Source: an uncultured beta proteobacterium
Lineage (GTDB): Bacteria; Pseudomonadota; Gammaproteobacteria; Burkholderiales; Burkholderiaceae_C
Direction: 5' to 3'
Length of the DNA: 54,269 nucleotides
Assembly: GCA_903828665.1 (NCBI GenBank)
Contig: CAIKMZ010000072.1
Coordinates: 1 to 54,269, forward strand
Both the position numbers and the translations under genes were made by a program. Positions 8,291-17,615 of the stretch are shown here, one piece after another. Every line of letters begins with the position of its first letter. Position 1 is the first letter of the stretch. The notes below the pieces were generated by a model. That model did no database searches. It was not told where the DNA came from and saw nothing but the letters and a program-made list of their open reading frames with translations.

Positions 8291-9958
8291 ATGTCAAATC
8301 GCCATCTCGCCTTCTGGCCCGAAAGCCAGCCGCAGCATCTGACGGTGCCGCAGACCAATCTGTTCTACAACGTCGAGGTCTCGGCGGCGCGCTTCCCCGA
8401 CAAGCCCTACATCCTGTTCTACGACACGCCGATCACCTTTGCCGAGTTCAAGGACGAGGCCGAGCGCATCGCCGGCTACCTGGAGCAGGTGTGCGGCGTC
8501 AGGAAGGGCGACCGCGTGCTCCTGTACATGCAGAACAGCCCGCAGTTCGTGCTCGCCTATTACGGCATCCTGCGCGCGAATGCCGTCGTGGTGCCGGTCA
8601 ACCCGATGAACCTCACGACCGAGCTGCGCCATTACGTCAAGGACACCGGCGCCAGGGTCGCGATCGTGGCGCAGGACATCTTTGCCCAGATGGCGCCGCT
8701 GCTCTCCGATGACCTGGAGCAGATCCTGGTGGCGGCCTACAGCGACTACCTCAAGCGCCCGACCGAATTCAAGATGCCGGAATTTGTCGCAGCGCCGCGC
8801 ATGGCGCTGGAGGGACCCGGCGTGACGCTGTGGAGCGACATGCTCGCGCGCCAGCTTCGCCCGGGACCGCTGACGGTCGGGCCGGACGACCTGTGCGTGA
8901 TGCCCTACACATCGGGCACCACGGGCCATCCCAAGGGCTGCATGCACACACACCGCGGCGCGATGGCCAGCATCCTGGCCAGCATGCAGTGGTTCAACAC
9001 GACGCAGGACTCGACCACGCTGTCGGTGCTGCCCTTCTTCCACGTGACCGGCATGCAGGGCAGCATGAGCGGGCCGCTCTACTACGGCAGCACGATGGTG
9101 GTGCTGCCGCGCTGGGACCGCGACGTCGCGGCGCAGTGCGTGCAGCGCTACCGGATCACGACGATGCAGCTGATCTCGACCATGGTGGTGGACCTGCTGG
9201 CCAATCCGAAGATCGCCGAATACGACCTGTCAAGCCTGCGCGGCCTGCGCGGCGGCGGCGCCGCCATGCCGGAGGCGGTGGCGCAAAAGCTGAGGGACTT
9301 GCTGGGCGTGCCCTACGTCGAGGGCTACGGCATGTCGGAGACGATTGCCGCGACCCACATCAACCCGGTGCAGCGTCCCAAGAAGCAGTGCCTGGGCATC
9401 CCGATCTACGGCGTCGATGCGCGGGTGGTCGATCCGGCCGACTTCCACGAACTGGCGGCGGGCGAGGTCGGCGAGATCATCGTCAACGCGCCCAACGTGA
9501 TGCAGGGCTACTGGAACAACCCGGCGGCAACGGCGGAAGTGTTCGTCGAGATCGACGGCAAGCGCTTTCTGCGCACCGGCGACCTAGCGCAGGTCGACCA
9601 AGACGGCTACTTCTTCATGGTCGATCGCCTGAAGCGCATGATCAACGCCTCGGGCTTCAAGGTCTGGCCGGCCGAGGTGGAAGCCCTGCTGTACCAGCAT
9701 CCGGCGATCCAGGAAGCCTGCGTCATCGCCGCCAGCGATCCCAAGCGCGGCGAGACCGTCAAGGCCGTCGTCGTCCTGCGCGAAGCCTTCCGCAACCAGT
9801 TGCGAGCGCAGGACATCATCGACTGGGCGCATGCCAACATGGCGGTCTACAAGGCGCCGCGCATCGTCGAACTGGTCGATGCGTTGCCGAAGTCCGCCAC
9901 CGGCAAGCTGCAGTGGCGCGCCTTGCAGGACCAGGAAAAATCTAGAATGGCGCGGTGA
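8291..9958 (+). CDS. AMP-dependent acyl-CoA ligase (long/medium-chain type)
   Basis: A 555-residue ANL-superfamily acid:CoA ligase, distinct from the ligase at 1969. Motifs are YTSGTTGHPKG (P-loop), GYGMSET (A5), RTGDLAQVDQDGYF (A7 region), the hinge DRLKRMINASGFKVWPAEVE, and KSATGKLQW with the catalytic Lys. The start at ATG 8291 excludes a 33-residue low-complexity extension. It overlaps mutL by four bases (GTGA), so it may supply transcription and coupling for mutL. With the transporter upstream, the cluster would import and activate an acid in two possible ways. The substrate is unknown. Confidence 0.9.
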   Translation: MSNRHLAFWPESQPQHLTVPQTNLFYNVEVSAARFPDKPYILFYDTPITFAEFKDEAERIAGYLEQVCGVRKGDRVLLYMQNSPQFVLAYYGILRANAVVVPVNPMNLTTELRHYVKDTGARVAIVAQDIFAQMAPLLSDDLEQILVAAYSDYLKRPTEFKMPEFVAAPRMALEGPGVTLWSDMLARQLRPGPLTVGPDDLCVMPYTSGTTGHPKGCMHTHRGAMASILASMQWFNTTQDSTTLSVLPFFHVTGMQGSMSGPLYYGSTMVVLPRWDRDVAAQCVQRYRITTMQLISTMVVDLLANPKIAEYDLSSLRGLRGGGAAMPEAVAQKLRDLLGVPYVEGYGMSETIAATHINPVQRPKKQCLGIPIYGVDARVVDPADFHELAAGEVGEIIVNAPNVMQGYWNNPAATAEVFVEIDGKRFLRTGDLAQVDQDGYFFMVDRLKRMINASGFKVWPAEVEALLYQHPAIQEACVIAASDPKRGETVKAVVVLREAFRNQLRAQDIIDWAHANMAVYKAPRIVELVDALPKSATGKLQWRALQDQEKSRMAR

Positions 9959-11796
9959 ACGCCATCCCCTCCCCTTCCCCCCGCCGCCCCATCCTTGAGC
10001 TGCCCGATGAACTGATCAGCCAGATCGCCGCCGGCGAGGTCGTCGAGCGGCCGGCCTCGGTGGTGCGCGAACTGGTCGACAACGCGCTGGACGCCGGCGC
10101 CACCCAGATCACGGTGCGCCTCCTTGCCGGCGGCGTGCGCCTGATCTCGGTGGAGGACGACGGCGCGGGCATCCTGCGCGAAGAGCTGCCGATCGCGCTC
10201 AAGCGCCACGCCACCAGCAAGATCGCCAGCCTGCTCGACCTCGAATCGGTTGGCACCATGGGTTTTCGCGGCGAGGCGCTGGCCGCCATCAATTCGATCG
10301 CCGACTGCGCCATCCTGTCGCGCGTCGCCGATGTCGAGCACGCCTGGTGGCTCGACGGCCGCAGCGGCGAACTCAAGCCCGTGGCGCGCAGCACCGGCAC
10401 CACGGTCGAGGTCAAGGAGCTGTTCTTCAGCACGCCGGCACGGCGCAAGTTCCTCAAGACCGACGCCACCGAACTCGCGCACTGCGTCGAAGCGGTGCGC
10501 CGGCACGCGCTGGCACGGCCCGACGTTGGCTTTGCCATCTGGCACGAGGGCAAGTTGGTCGAGCAGTGGCGGCGCTGCGAGAGCCGCGGCCACGCGCTGG
10601 CCGCGCTCGAGCAACGCCTGGCCGACGTGCTCGGCGCCGACTTCGTCGAGCGCTCCGTCTGGGTCGACTACCAGACCAGCGCCAGCCGCGCCGGGCACAC
10701 GCCGCAGATCCGGGTCTGGGGCCGCGCGGGCATCCCGGATGCGGCGCGCGCGCGCGCCGACCAGCAGTTCTGCTACGTCAACGGCCGCTATGTGCGTGAC
10801 AAGGTCGTCACGCATGCGGCGCGCAGCGCCTACGAGGACGTGCTGCACGGCCAGCGCCAACCGGTCTATGCGCTCTTCATCGAGATCGACCCGGCCCGCG
10901 TCGACGTCAACGTGCACCCGACCAAGATCGAGGTGCGCTTTCGAGACAGCCGCGAAGTGCACCAGGCCGTGCGCCATGCGGTGGAGGATGCGCTGGCAGC
11001 GCCGCGCGCCGGGCAGGCCGCAGCAGCGGCGAGCGAGCGCGCCATGCAGGACGACTTCAGCGTGCCGCCAGCCGCCAGCCCGATCTACGCATCGCAGCCG
11101 GCCATGCGCTTCGAAGCCGAGGTCGGGCACCGCGTCAGCGACCTCGACCTGCTGTGGAATGCAGGGCCGGCCCCGGTCGAGCCGGAGGCGGCGCCGGCCG
11201 CCAGCTGGCCGCTGGGCCGCGCGCTGGCGCAGCTGCAGGGCGTCTACATCCTCGCGGAGAACGCGCAGGGCCTGATCATTGTGGACATGCACGCCGCGCA
11301 CGAGCGCATCGTCTACGAGCGGCTGAAGAACCAGTTCGCCAGCCAGGGTGGCGTCGGCCTGGCCAGCCAGCCGCTGCTGATTCCGGTCACCTTTGCGGCC
11401 ACGCCGACCGAAGTGGCCACGGCACAAGCGCACGCCGAAACACTGAACGCGCTGGGACTGGACATCAGCGCCTTTTCACCGAAGACGCTGGCGGTGCGCG
11501 CCGTGCCGACCGCGCTCTCACACGGCGACGCCACCGAGCTGGCGCGCAGCGTGCTGGCCGAACTGGCGCAGACCGATGCGAGCAGCGTGCTGGAACGCTC
11601 GCGCAACGAGCTGCTCGCCACAATGGCCTGCCACGGCGCCGTGCGCGCGAACCGGCGCCTGACGCTCGAAGAGATGAATGGCCTGCTGCGCCAGATGGAA
11701 GCCACGGACCGCTCCGACCAGTGCAACCACGGCCGCCCGACCTGGCGCCAGATCAGCCTGCGCGAGCTCGACGCCCTGTTCCTGCGCGGGCGCTGA
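9955..11796 (+). CDS. mutL: DNA mismatch repair protein MutL
   Basis: A 613-residue MutL, the ATP-dependent mediator between MutS mismatch recognition and strand removal. The N-terminal GHKL ATPase motifs are all present: ELVDNALDAGA (motif I), DDGAGI (motif II), and GFRGEALAAI (motif III). The second half carries the dimerisation domain, ending in the typical CNHGRPTW block. I see no DQHAxxExxxxE endonuclease motif: the aligned segment reads DMHAAHERIVYE, which does resemble it, so loss of nuclease activity is not certain. It starts at GTG 9955, overlapping the ligase stop. Confidence 0.97.
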   Translation: MNAIPSPSPRRPILELPDELISQIAAGEVVERPASVVRELVDNALDAGATQITVRLLAGGVRLISVEDDGAGILREELPIALKRHATSKIASLLDLESVGTMGFRGEALAAINSIADCAILSRVADVEHAWWLDGRSGELKPVARSTGTTVEVKELFFSTPARRKFLKTDATELAHCVEAVRRHALARPDVGFAIWHEGKLVEQWRRCESRGHALAALEQRLADVLGADFVERSVWVDYQTSASRAGHTPQIRVWGRAGIPDAARARADQQFCYVNGRYVRDKVVTHAARSAYEDVLHGQRQPVYALFIEIDPARVDVNVHPTKIEVRFRDSREVHQAVRHAVEDALAAPRAGQAAAAASERAMQDDFSVPPAASPIYASQPAMRFEAEVGHRVSDLDLLWNAGPAPVEPEAAPAASWPLGRALAQLQGVYILAENAQGLIIVDMHAAHERIVYERLKNQFASQGGVGLASQPLLIPVTFAATPTEVATAQAHAETLNALGLDISAFSPKTLAVRAVPTALSHGDATELARSVLAELAQTDASSVLERSRNELLATMACHGAVRANRRLTLEEMNGLLRQMEATDRSDQCNHGRPTWRQISLRELDALFLRGR

Positions 11797-11833
11797 TCCG
11801 GGATCCCGTGCCACGCGCGCCATGGATTGCGGG

Positions 11834-13069
11834 TCAGGCCTCCAATGACGATGGCTGGCCCGGGCTCCGCGGCGTTGCCCGCAGCCAGAAGAATCCCGCC
11901 ACTCCGGCCAGCGTCGACGCCAGCAGGACGGCAATTTTGGAGGCGTCGATGAGCGGCGCGGCGCCAGCAAAGGCGAGGTTGCTGATGAAGATCGACATCG
12001 TGAAACCGATGCCGCCGAGCAGGCCGGCGCCCGCAATATGGCGCCAGCCCAGATCCGGCGGCAGGCTGCACAGGCCCGCGGCCACCGCCAGAAAGCAGAT
12101 CAAGGTCACACCCAGCGGTTTGCCCAGCAGCAGGCCGACCATGATGCCCAGGCTGTTGCCGCTGGCGAGCTCCTGCATCCAGTGGGCTCCGATCGGAATG
12201 GCCGTGTTGGCCAGCGCGAACAGCGGCAGGATGATGAAGGCCACCGGCTTGTGCAGGAACTCCTCGAGCCGGTGCGAGGGCGATTCCTGGTCCTCCTCCT
12301 TGGCCGAGTAGGGAATGGCGAAAGCCAGCATGACGCCGGCCAGCGTCGCATGGATGCCGGACTTGAGCAGCAGGAACCACATCAGCACGCCGCCCAGCAG
12401 ATAAGGCAGCAGCGCCATCCAGCGCAACAGGCGGTTCATGGCGACCAGCAACAGCCAGACCGCCAGCGCGCCAGCCAGGTAGGCCATCGACAGGCCGGTG
12501 CTGTAGAAGACGGCGATGACGACGATGGCGCACAGGTCGTCGATGACGGCGAAGGCCACGACGAACACCTTGAGCGAGGCCGGCACGCGCGCACCCAGCA
12601 GGGCCAGAGCACCCAGGGCAAAGGCGATGTCGGTGGCCATCGGAATGCCGATACCGGCCTGCGCGGGCGTGCCCGCGTTGAGCGCGAAGTGCAGCAGCGC
12701 CGGCGTGATGATGCCGCCGAGCGCGGCCACCAGGGGCAGCAGCGCATTCTTCAGCTGCGACAACTCGCCGCTGTAGAGCTCGCGCTCCAGTTCCAGCCCG
12801 ATGAGCAGGAAGAAGACCGCCATCAGCGCGTCGTTGATCCAGTGCCCGACAACCATGCCGGCAACAGGGATCTGCCAAAGGGCCAGGTAATCGGCGCCAA
12901 ACGACAGGTTCGTGAGCAGCAGCGAGAGCGCGGTGCAGGCGACCAGCACCAGTGCGCTCGATTTTTCGGAATCGAAGAAGCGCTGGAAAGAGGCAGACAG
13001 GCTGGTCTGAACCCGATGGGTCGCCGCTGGCGTGGCCATTGCTGTTATCCTATCCTGCTGTTGTTTCAT
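11834..13069 (-). CDS. nhaA: Na+/H+ antiporter NhaA
   Basis: A 411-residue inner-membrane Na+/H+ antiporter for pH and sodium homeostasis. Family signs are about twelve hydrophobic segments and the essential aspartates in ATDIAFALG (equivalent of Asp133) and AVIDDLCAI (equivalents of Asp163/Asp164), followed by the GIGFTMSIFIS segment near the C-terminus. Two starts are plausible: ATG 13069 (GGGAAGG 6 nt upstream) and ATG 13039 (AGGATAGGA upstream); the first is listed. Its promoter region is shared with the divergent oxygenase gene at 13103. It is convergent with mutL. Confidence 0.95.
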   Translation of the reverse strand: MKQQQDRITAMATPAATHRVQTSLSASFQRFFDSEKSSALVLVACTALSLLLTNLSFGADYLALWQIPVAGMVVGHWINDALMAVFFLLIGLELERELYSGELSQLKNALLPLVAALGGIITPALLHFALNAGTPAQAGIGIPMATDIAFALGALALLGARVPASLKVFVVAFAVIDDLCAIVVIAVFYSTGLSMAYLAGALAVWLLLVAMNRLLRWMALLPYLLGGVLMWFLLLKSGIHATLAGVMLAFAIPYSAKEEDQESPSHRLEEFLHKPVAFIILPLFALANTAIPIGAHWMQELASGNSLGIMVGLLLGKPLGVTLICFLAVAAGLCSLPPDLGWRHIAGAGLLGGIGFTMSIFISNLAFAGAAPLIDASKIAVLLASTLAGVAGFFWLRATPRSPGQPSSLEA

Positions 13070-13102
13070 CCGAAACCTTCCCTGAAGTATTGCACCGTAT
13101 CT

Positions 13103-14239
13103 ATGTCTGATTTGAGTCTTCAACTGCAGCGCCTCAGCGGCCAGTTGCCGGTTTCAAGCTATTTCGACGAAACACTGTACCAGCGCGAGCTGGAAACCAT
13201 TTTCGCCAAAGGTCCGCGCTATGTCGGACACGCCCTGAGCGTACCCAATGTCGGCGACTATTCGACCCTGGCGCAGGAAGGGCACGGCCGCGCCCTGCTG
13301 CGCAACGCCAGCGGCATCGAGCTGATCTCCAACGTCTGCCGCCATCGCCAGGCCGTGATGCTGCAGGGGCGCGGCTCGCTCAACACGACGCACGCGGGCG
13401 CGGCGGCCGGCAACATCGTGTGCCCGCTGCACCGCTGGACTTACAGCGGCGGCGAGAAGGCGCCGGCCGGGACTCTGCTGGGCGCGCCGCATTTTCCGAG
13501 CGACCCCTGCCTGCACCTGAACAACTACAAGCTGCGCGAATGGAACGGGCTGCTGTTCGAGGACAACGGCCGCGACATCGCCGCCGACCTGGCCGGCATG
13601 GGCCCGCGCGCCGACCTGGACTTCAACGGCTACGTGCTCGACCGGGTCGAGATGCATGAATGCAACTACAACTGGAAGACATTCATCGAGGTCTACCTGG
13701 AGGACTACCACGTCGGGCCCTTCCATCCGGGGCTGGGCAGCGTCGTCACCTGCGACGACCTGCGCTGGGAGTTCAAGGAGCACTATTCGGTGCAGACGGT
13801 CGGCGTGGCACGCCGCAGCGGCAAGGCCGGCACGCCGGTCTATCAGCGCTGGCAGGACGCGCTGCGCGCCTACGACAAGGGCGCAGCGCCGAAGTACGGC
13901 GCAATCTGGCTCACCTACTATCCGCACATCATGGTCGAGTGGTACCCGCATGTGCTGACGGTCTCGACCCTGCACCCGGTGGGCGTCGACAAGACCATGA
14001 ACCGGGTCGAGTTCTACTACCCGGAAGAAATCCAGGCCTTCGAGCGCGAGTTCGTCGAGTCCCAGCAGGCGGCCTACATGGAGACCTGCATCGAGGACGA
14101 CGAGATCGGCGAGCGCATGGACGCCGGCCGGCGCGCGCTGCTGCTGCGCGGCGACAACGAGGTCGGCCCCTACCAGGACCCGATGGAAAACGGCATGCAG
14201 CACTTCCATGACTGGTACCGCTGCCAGATCAAGCTCTAA
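13103..14239 (+). CDS. Rieske non-haem iron aromatic ring-hydroxylating oxygenase, alpha subunit
   Basis: A 378-residue catalytic subunit of a Rieske oxygenase. The [2Fe-2S] ligands are C79-x-H81 (NVCRH) and C107-x2-H110 (CPLH). The mononuclear iron site lies in VYLEDYHVGPFHPG, with H203 and H208 after an acidic pair. It would hydroxylate or demethylate an organic substrate using electrons from a reductase, but no reductase or beta subunit gene is nearby, so it must borrow one. The length suits a stand-alone alpha-type enzyme. The ATG at 13103 gives a standard N-terminus; upstream open frame runs antisense through nhaA and is not coding. An EamA transporter starts 5 bp after it. Confidence 0.9.
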   Translation: MSDLSLQLQRLSGQLPVSSYFDETLYQRELETIFAKGPRYVGHALSVPNVGDYSTLAQEGHGRALLRNASGIELISNVCRHRQAVMLQGRGSLNTTHAGAAAGNIVCPLHRWTYSGGEKAPAGTLLGAPHFPSDPCLHLNNYKLREWNGLLFEDNGRDIAADLAGMGPRADLDFNGYVLDRVEMHECNYNWKTFIEVYLEDYHVGPFHPGLGSVVTCDDLRWEFKEHYSVQTVGVARRSGKAGTPVYQRWQDALRAYDKGAAPKYGAIWLTYYPHIMVEWYPHVLTVSTLHPVGVDKTMNRVEFYYPEEIQAFEREFVESQQAAYMETCIEDDEIGERMDAGRRALLLRGDNEVGPYQDPMENGMQHFHDWYRCQIKL

Positions 14240-14244
14240 GCGCC

Positions 14245-15132
14245 ATGCAGGCGCTATGGATGGTTCTGGGTGCGTTCTTCTTCGCCACCATGGCGGTCGG
14301 CATCAAGGTCGCGGGCGCGAGTTTCAGCACGTTTGAGCTGGTGTTCTACCGCGGGGTGGTCAGCGTGATCTTCATCGCGCTGGTGCTGCGCTCGCGCGGC
14401 ACCAGCCTGCGCACCGCGGTGCCGATGATGCATGCCTGGCGCACGCTGATCGGCGTGCTGTCGATGGGATTCTGGTTCTATGGCATTGCGCATCTGCCGC
14501 TGGCCACCGCCATGACGCTCAATTACATGAGCAGCGTCTGGGTAGCGGCCTTCATCGTCGGCGGCGCCATCGTTTACGGCAAGACCGATGGCCAGGGCCC
14601 GCTGATGGGCACCGTGCTGGCCAGCTTTGCCGGCGTCATCATGCTGCTGCGCCCGACGCTGGAACAGAACCAGCTGTTTGCCGGCCTGATCGGCCTGCTC
14701 TCGGGCATGGGGTCGGCGCTGGCCTACCTGCAGGTCACGGCGCTGGGCAAGGTCGGCGAGCCCGAAGGCCGCACCGTGTTTTACTTCTCGCTCGGCTCGC
14801 TGGTGGTCGGCTCCGTCGGCATGCTGTTCACCGGCATGACGGCCTGGAGTTCGGTGAGCTGGCAGGCCGCAGCCTGGCTGCTGCCGATCGGCATCCTGGC
14901 CTCGCTCGGCCAGTGGTGCATGACGCGCGCCTACAGCCGCGGCTCGACGCTGCTGGTGGCCAATCTGCAGTACTCCGGCATCGTGTTTGGCGCGTTCTAC
15001 AGCCTGCTGCTGTTCGGCGACCGGATCCCGCTCGTGGGCTGGGCCGGCATGGGGCTGATCGTGGCCAGCGGCGTCGCGGCCACCGTGCTGCGCACGCGCG
15101 CCCTGCCCGGCACGCCCGCCGAGGACCACTGA
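14245..15132 (+). CDS. DMT-superfamily EamA transporter
   Basis: A 295-residue inner-membrane transporter of the drug/metabolite superfamily. It has about ten hydrophobic helices arranged as two EamA repeats, with the typical acidic/Gly breaks (FELVFYRGVVSVIF early; LLFGDRIPLVGWAGMGLIV late). It starts 5 bp after the oxygenase stop, so the two are almost certainly co-transcribed. It may export the oxygenase product or substrate analogue. Substrates of this family cannot be predicted from sequence. Confidence 0.9.
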   Translation: MQALWMVLGAFFFATMAVGIKVAGASFSTFELVFYRGVVSVIFIALVLRSRGTSLRTAVPMMHAWRTLIGVLSMGFWFYGIAHLPLATAMTLNYMSSVWVAAFIVGGAIVYGKTDGQGPLMGTVLASFAGVIMLLRPTLEQNQLFAGLIGLLSGMGSALAYLQVTALGKVGEPEGRTVFYFSLGSLVVGSVGMLFTGMTAWSSVSWQAAAWLLPIGILASLGQWCMTRAYSRGSTLLVANLQYSGIVFGAFYSLLLFGDRIPLVGWAGMGLIVASGVAATVLRTRALPGTPAEDH

Positions 15133-15170
15133 GGCTTGCACTGAACTATCCACCTGAAAGAAAGGCTGCC

Positions 15171-16043
15171 ATGTACACCACCCTGATCTCCGTCGCGCAA
15201 TTGCAAACCCTGCTGGCCAGTGGACAGCGCTGCATGGTGTTCGACTGCAGTTTCGAACTGATGGAGCCGGTTGCCGGCGATCAGCAGTACCAGCAGATGC
15301 ACATCGCCGGCGCCGTGCGCGCCGACTTGGACCGACACCTGAGCGCCCCCAAGGGCGCCAGCGATGCGGCCTCGGGCGGACGCCATCCGTTGCCCTCGCG
15401 CGAAACCTTTGCCGCCTGGCTGAACAGCGTGGGCTTTGACAGCACCATGCAGGCCGTGGTCTACGACCGCCAGGGCTGCAACTACTGCGGCCGCCTGTGG
15501 TGGATGCTCAAGTGGGCCGGCCATGAGGCCGTCGCCGTGCTCGACGGCGGCCTGCAGGCCTGGCAGGCCGGTGGCGGCGCGACCCGCAGCGGCGCGGAGT
15601 CTGGCGCCACCGCGGAACAGGCCGGTTCGGGCTTTGCCTTGTCCGCACCGAAGGCCGTTCTTGCCACCACGCAAACCGTTGTCAGCAAGCTCGGGCGACC
15701 GGGGCAGAACCTGATCGATGCGCGCGGCGCGCCGCGCTACCGCGGCGAAGTCGAGCCGCTCGACCCGGTGGCCGGCCATATTCCGGGCGCGCTCAATCGC
15801 GTCTTCGGACTGAACTTCGATGCCAGCGGAAAATTCAAGCCGGCAGCGCAACTCAAGGCCGAGTTCGAAGCCCTGCTGGCCGGACGCGACCCCGCCACCG
15901 TGGTGCACCACTGCGGCAGCGGCGTGAGCGCCGTGCCGAACATCATCGCCATGGAAGCAGCCGGCCTGGGCCGCGCCGCGCTCTATGCCGGCAGCTGGAG
16001 CGAGTGGTGCAGCGACCCGGCGCGGCCCGTCGCGCAAGGGTGA
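15171..16043 (+). CDS. Sulfurtransferase with two rhodanese domains
   Basis: A 290-residue tandem-rhodanese protein of the thiosulfate/3-mercaptopyruvate sulfurtransferase family. The N-terminal inactive-type domain contains VVYDRQGCNYCGRLWWML and LDGGLQAW. The C-terminal domain contains LIDARGAPRYRGEVEP, AGHIPGALN and the active loop HHCGSGVSA with catalytic C248. A CGSGV(S/T)A loop is closer to mercaptopyruvate than to thiosulfate sulfurtransferases. The unusual C-N-Y-C pair in the first domain could form a redox disulfide. A purine-rich AAAGAAAGG precedes the ATG at 15171. It is the last gene of the plus-strand run. Confidence 0.92.
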   Translation: MYTTLISVAQLQTLLASGQRCMVFDCSFELMEPVAGDQQYQQMHIAGAVRADLDRHLSAPKGASDAASGGRHPLPSRETFAAWLNSVGFDSTMQAVVYDRQGCNYCGRLWWMLKWAGHEAVAVLDGGLQAWQAGGGATRSGAESGATAEQAGSGFALSAPKAVLATTQTVVSKLGRPGQNLIDARGAPRYRGEVEPLDPVAGHIPGALNRVFGLNFDASGKFKPAAQLKAEFEALLAGRDPATVVHHCGSGVSAVPNIIAMEAAGLGRAALYAGSWSEWCSDPARPVAQG

Positions 16044-16061
16044 TGGCCGGCTGTCGCTGAA

Positions 16062-16088
16062 GGCTTCCGGCGTCCGCTTGCCGGAGCC
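16062..16088. terminator. Stem-loop between convergent genes
   Basis: GGCTTCCGGC (16062-16071) pairs with GCCGGAGCC (16080-16088) with one bulged T and an 8-nt loop. It sits between the converging sulfurtransferase and acyl-CoA dehydrogenase genes. No T-run follows on either strand. The rest of 16044-16276 shows nothing else. Confidence 0.35.
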
Positions 16089-16276
16089 TCAGTGCAACGC
16101 CTTCCGGAAGCAGTTCGGGGTATACGCAAGGTGCCCGCAACCGACCGCCATGATGTTCGGGCGCATTCGTTGCCCGACACGGTTGTGCAAGCCGAAGCAG
16201 CCGCCCGGATCAGCGGGCCAGCTTGAGCGACTAGGCGGCCTCCGGTCAAACCAGGTGGTGCACTGGTTGATCTCAC

Positions 16277-17434
16277 TCACACTCGCGCGGCGAGCCCGCG
16301 TGCAATCAGCTCTTTCATGATTTCGTTCGAGCCGCCGTAGATCTTTCCGGCACGCGCATTAACGTACATTCGGGCGATAGGATATTCGGTCATGTACCCG
16401 TAGCCGCCGTGTATCTGAAGACATTCGTCGACCACCTCGCAGTTGGCTTGCGTACACCACCACTTCGCCATGGCAGCGGTTTCGTTGTCGAGCTTCCCCT
16501 GCAACACCATGGCCATGCAAGAATCCACAAAATGGCGTGCCACAGTTGCTTTCGTGCTGCACTCGGCCAATTTGAAACGGGTGTTTTGCAAGCTGAGTAG
16601 CGGCTGCCCGAAGACCACCCTGGCGCGCGCATAAGCCGCCGTCTCTTCGACCGCACGCTGCATCGTGGCGACGCATCCGAGGGCGATGATCATGCGCTCC
16701 TGTGGAAGCTGTTCCATCAATTGCCCGAAGCCCTTGCCTGTTTCCACGCCGAGCAGATTCGAGTAAGGCACTCGTACGCCATCGAAGAACAGCTCCGACG
16801 TGTCCTGGCCCTTCAAGCCTATCTTCTCCAGGATCTTCCCACGGCGATAGCCACTCAAATCCTTTGTCTCAACGACAATCAACGACACCCCGCGGGCGCC
16901 GGCACCTGTCTCGGTCTTGACCACGACACAAACAAGATCTGCGAGCCATCCGTTCGTGATGAAGGTCTTTGCGCCACTGATCACCCAATCGTCGCCCGAA
17001 CGGATCGCCTGGGTTTTCACTGACTTGAGATCTGAACCGGCCCCCGGCTCGGTCATCGCGATCGCACCTACGAACTCGCCCGAGGCCATCTTGGGCAGCC
17101 AGCGCAGCTTTTGCTCCTCCGTCCCATAACGCAGGATATATTGCGCAACAATCCCGCTGTGCACGTTGACGTTCGGCCCGATCGCCAGCGCACGCCCCAT
17201 CTCAAGGGCGACCACGGCGTCATGGCCAAAGTGTCCGCCCCCCCCGCCGTACTGCTCCGGGATCGATGGGCATAACAGGCCGGCGTGGCCGAAGCGATTC
17301 CAGATCGGCCTGTCAACGTGCCCCTGTTCGGCCCAGTGCGCCTCTTGCGGAGCCACCTCCTTCTCAATGAATCGCCGTGCCGAGTCACGAAAAAGTTGAA
17401 GATCCTCGTCAATCCATGGATGGTCGGTTGTCAT
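16277..17434 (-). CDS. Acyl-CoA dehydrogenase (long-chain/isovaleryl-like active site)
   Basis: A 385-residue FAD enzyme that would introduce an alpha,beta double bond in an acyl-CoA. It carries the signature AMTEPGAGSDLKSVKT, the FITNGW motif, the arginine-containing RVVFGQPL stretch, and the C-terminal KIYGGSNEIMKELI. That last motif lacks the MCAD-type Glu (YEGT), as in long-chain and isovaleryl-CoA dehydrogenases, which use a Glu on helix G. The matching Glu is present here in LPQERMII. The ATG at 17434 starts the canonical protein. It is the last gene of the mutase cluster, so it probably oxidises the rearranged acyl-CoA. Confidence 0.92.
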   Translation of the reverse strand: MTTDHPWIDEDLQLFRDSARRFIEKEVAPQEAHWAEQGHVDRPIWNRFGHAGLLCPSIPEQYGGGGGHFGHDAVVALEMGRALAIGPNVNVHSGIVAQYILRYGTEEQKLRWLPKMASGEFVGAIAMTEPGAGSDLKSVKTQAIRSGDDWVISGAKTFITNGWLADLVCVVVKTETGAGARGVSLIVVETKDLSGYRRGKILEKIGLKGQDTSELFFDGVRVPYSNLLGVETGKGFGQLMEQLPQERMIIALGCVATMQRAVEETAAYARARVVFGQPLLSLQNTRFKLAECSTKATVARHFVDSCMAMVLQGKLDNETAAMAKWWCTQANCEVVDECLQIHGGYGYMTEYPIARMYVNARAGKIYGGSNEIMKELIARGLAARV

Positions 17435-17615
17435 TGCCGTGCAGTCGTGTGAAAGTGAATAAAAGGTTAGTGTGGTGAACCGCCAGGGGAGGCCCATTCA
17501 CTCGGAGCGGATCGAACGAGCCCTGACACCGTGCGCATCCGTTGACGGCACTGACGGGCCGCGATCCTCGTGTTGCGGCGCGTCACCGTGGCAAGGGCGA
17601 AGGTGTGATCCATCG

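Noticed and set aside
12038-14239. A 733-codon open frame on the plus strand covering the nhaA region and the oxygenase gene
   Set aside because: The first 355 codons are antisense to nhaA, low-complexity and without a recognisable domain. The Rieske protein begins at 13103.
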